Positions 14,281 through 15,379 of a stretch of DNA of 15,379 nt are shown one piece after another. The notes beneath the pieces were generated by a model. It searched no databases. It was given only the letters and a program-made list of their open reading frames with translations, and had not been told where the DNA came from. Positions within the stretch are counted from its first letter, which is position 1; every line of letters begins with the position of its first letter. This DNA comes from Phycisphaerae bacterium (GTDB lineage: Bacteria; Planctomycetota; Phycisphaerae; UBA1845), in assembly GCA_021604825.1 (NCBI GenBank), contig BQJS01000115.1, positions 1-15,379 on the forward strand, written 5' to 3'. The translations under genes were made by a program, and so were the position numbers.

Positions 14281-14316
14281 CGCCTTGTAAGGCGATAGTC
14301 GGTCGGTAGTCTACCG
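14281..14316 (+). other. Two small hairpins directly before purH
   Basis: CGCCTTGTAAGGCG (14281-14294) is a near-perfect palindrome, and CGGTA-GTC-TACCG (14304-14316) is a second hairpin ending two bases before the purH ATG. No Shine-Dalgarno sequence is visible, so the second hairpin lies where one would be expected. Confidence 0.45.
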
Positions 14317-14318
14317 GC

Positions 14319-15379
14319 ATGTCCATGACACCTATCAAACGGGCGCTGATCAGCGTCTTTGACAAAACCGGCATCGTCGAATTCGCTCGTACGCTGGCGG
14401 ACGAGTTTGGCGTTGAAATCATTTCGACCGGTGGCACCGCAAAGTTGCTCGTTGATTCGGGCGTGGCGGTGACGCCGGTTGAAGCGGTGACTGGCGCAGG
14501 CGAGATGCTTGACGGTCGAGTTAAGACGCTGCATCCGCGCATCCATGCGGGCATCCTTGCCGACCGCCGCAATCCAGATCATGTTCAACAGTTGGTTGAA
14601 GCGGGGATCGAGCCGATCGATCTCGTGGTGGTGAATCTCTATCCATTCGAAAGGACAATCGCAAAACCCGACTGCACGTTTGCGCATGCGATTGAGATGA
14701 TCGATATCGGTGGTCCGTGCATGTTGCGGGCGGCGGCGAAAAATCATCAGAGCACGTGTGTGCTGTACGGTCAGGCGGACGTGTACGAAACGGTGCTGGC
14801 GTTGCTGCGTGGCAGTGGCGCGATTTCGGATGATCGTCGGGCGGAGTTTGCGGCGGATGTGTTTCGTCGGACGAGTGCGTATGACGCGCAAATTGATGCG
14901 TACTTGAGCGGGCATGCTGCTGCAGGTGATGTGCTGCCGGAGCGTTTTTCGATTGAGGCGACGTTGGCGCACACACTTCGCTACGGTGAGAATCATCATC
15001 AGGCGGCCGGGTTGTACTTGGGGGAATCCGGTGCGGCCGGGAGCGTCGCCGGAGCAGGCGTGCTTCAGGGAGAGATGTCGTTTAATAATTATGTCGATGT
15101 CAGTGCGGCGGTTGAGCTTTGCGCTGAACTTGATCGGGCGTTCGCTGGCCAGGCGGTCTGTGTGTTGGTTAAGCATACCAATGCTTGCGGGGTTGGGGTG
15201 GCGGATACGTTTGAGGAGGCTTATCGCAAGGCGTATTTGTCTGATCCGACGGCGGCTTTCGGTGGTGTGTTGGCGCAGAATTCAGTGGTGACGGTCGAGT
15301 CGGCTGGCTGTGTGATGGAGACGTACTCGCGGTATGGTAAAGCCGTTGGCATGAAGGGGTTCTTCGTTGAAGTATGGGC
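14319..15379 (+). CDS. purH: Bifunctional AICAR formyltransferase / IMP cyclohydrolase, 5' part
   Basis: The reading frame runs 353 codons from ATG 14319 to the window edge without a stop; the rest of the C-terminal domain lies outside. The N-terminal cyclohydrolase (MGS-like) domain shows RALISVFDKTGIVEFA, STGGTAKLL, the classic LDGRVKTLHPRIHAGIL, VNLYPFERTI and IDIGGPCMLRAAAKNH. The formyltransferase part begins with LRYGENHHQAAGLY and EMSFNNYVDVSAA, and continues with VKHTNACGVG (Lys285 and His286 of the active site). The common NPCG reads NACG. The enzyme performs the last two steps of IMP synthesis in the cytoplasm. A second ATG two codons later is also possible. The gene follows a terminator and is probably transcribed separately from the lipoprotein unit, though no clear promoter was found. 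Confidence 0.95.
   Translation, partial: MSMTPIKRALISVFDKTGIVEFARTLADEFGVEIISTGGTAKLLVDSGVAVTPVEAVTGAGEMLDGRVKTLHPRIHAGILADRRNPDHVQQLVEAGIEPIDLVVVNLYPFERTIAKPDCTFAHAIEMIDIGGPCMLRAAAKNHQSTCVLYGQADVYETVLALLRGSGAISDDRRAEFAADVFRRTSAYDAQIDAYLSGHAAAGDVLPERFSIEATLAHTLRYGENHHQAAGLYLGESGAAGSVAGAGVLQGEMSFNNYVDVSAAVELCAELDRAFAGQAVCVLVKHTNACGVGVADTFEEAYRKAYLSDPTAAFGGVLAQNSVVTVESAGCVMETYSRYGKAVGMKGFFVEVW

Noticed and set aside
14242..14294. Attenuator of purH formed by competing hairpins
   Set aside because: GGCGC (14264-14268) could pair with GCGCC (14280-14284) and break the terminator stem. That partner lies after the T-run and would not yet be transcribed when termination is decided.
14142..15176. 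344-codon minus-strand frame opposite purH
   Set aside because: It is antisense to a clearly recognised purH, rich in Arg and His, and a by-product of the coding bias on the plus strand.

Overview
The window looks like chromosomal DNA of a planctomycete, probably from the Phycisphaerae side of the phylum. The grounds are indirect. There are several exported proteins and lipoproteins of kinds common in that phylum (a TlpA-like thioredoxin with a helical tail, a PQQ-like propeller, a SUMF1-domain lipoprotein, a CAP-domain lipoprotein, an SGNH-hydrolase lipoprotein). There is also a roughly 100-residue protein that I recall as a planctomycete-type hypothetical, the genes are loosely spaced on both strands, and the GC content is moderately high. 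No database was searched, so the taxonomy is an inference.

Left part (1-2329). The left edge is gene-poor and may hold the 5' end of a minus-strand gene that runs off the window. A minus-strand pair follows: an SGNH/GDSL hydrolase lipoprotein (857-1633) and a small three-helix membrane protein (539-823). A small conserved-looking hypothetical protein lies at 1920-2213 on the plus strand. An 80-bp paired-palindrome repeat (REPIN-like) sits between the divergent 5' ends at 1633 and 1920.

Glycosyltransferase part (2330-5794). Two divergent glycosyltransferase genes, a 726-residue CgeB-type enzyme (minus) and a family-2 enzyme (plus), both start with TTG. The 174-bp region between them carries a perfect 11-bp inverted repeat. 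They probably modify one glycan or protein target.

Middle part (5795-8464). A CAP-domain lipoprotein converges on the family-2 glycosyltransferase with no base between the stop codons. A 24-residue membrane peptide with a strong ribosome binding site follows, then a class I/II PLP aminotransferase flanked by two more copies of the REPIN-like element. All three copies point the same way.

Right part (8465-15379). Four plus-strand genes encode envelope proteins: the TlpA-like protein, the PQQ-like propeller protein, an unrecognised lipoprotein with helical stretches, and a SUMF1-domain lipoprotein. The last two appear to form a transcription unit with a near-consensus promoter (11337-11364), a leader of about 195 nt, strong ribosome binding sites and a good intrinsic terminator at 14242-14277. 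The window ends inside purH, the bifunctional purine-biosynthesis gene.

No CRISPR array, tRNA, rRNA, integrase or transposase was seen. The least explained elements are the two-lipoprotein unit, the polarised REPIN-like family, the three-part glycosyltransferase and the 24-residue membrane peptide.
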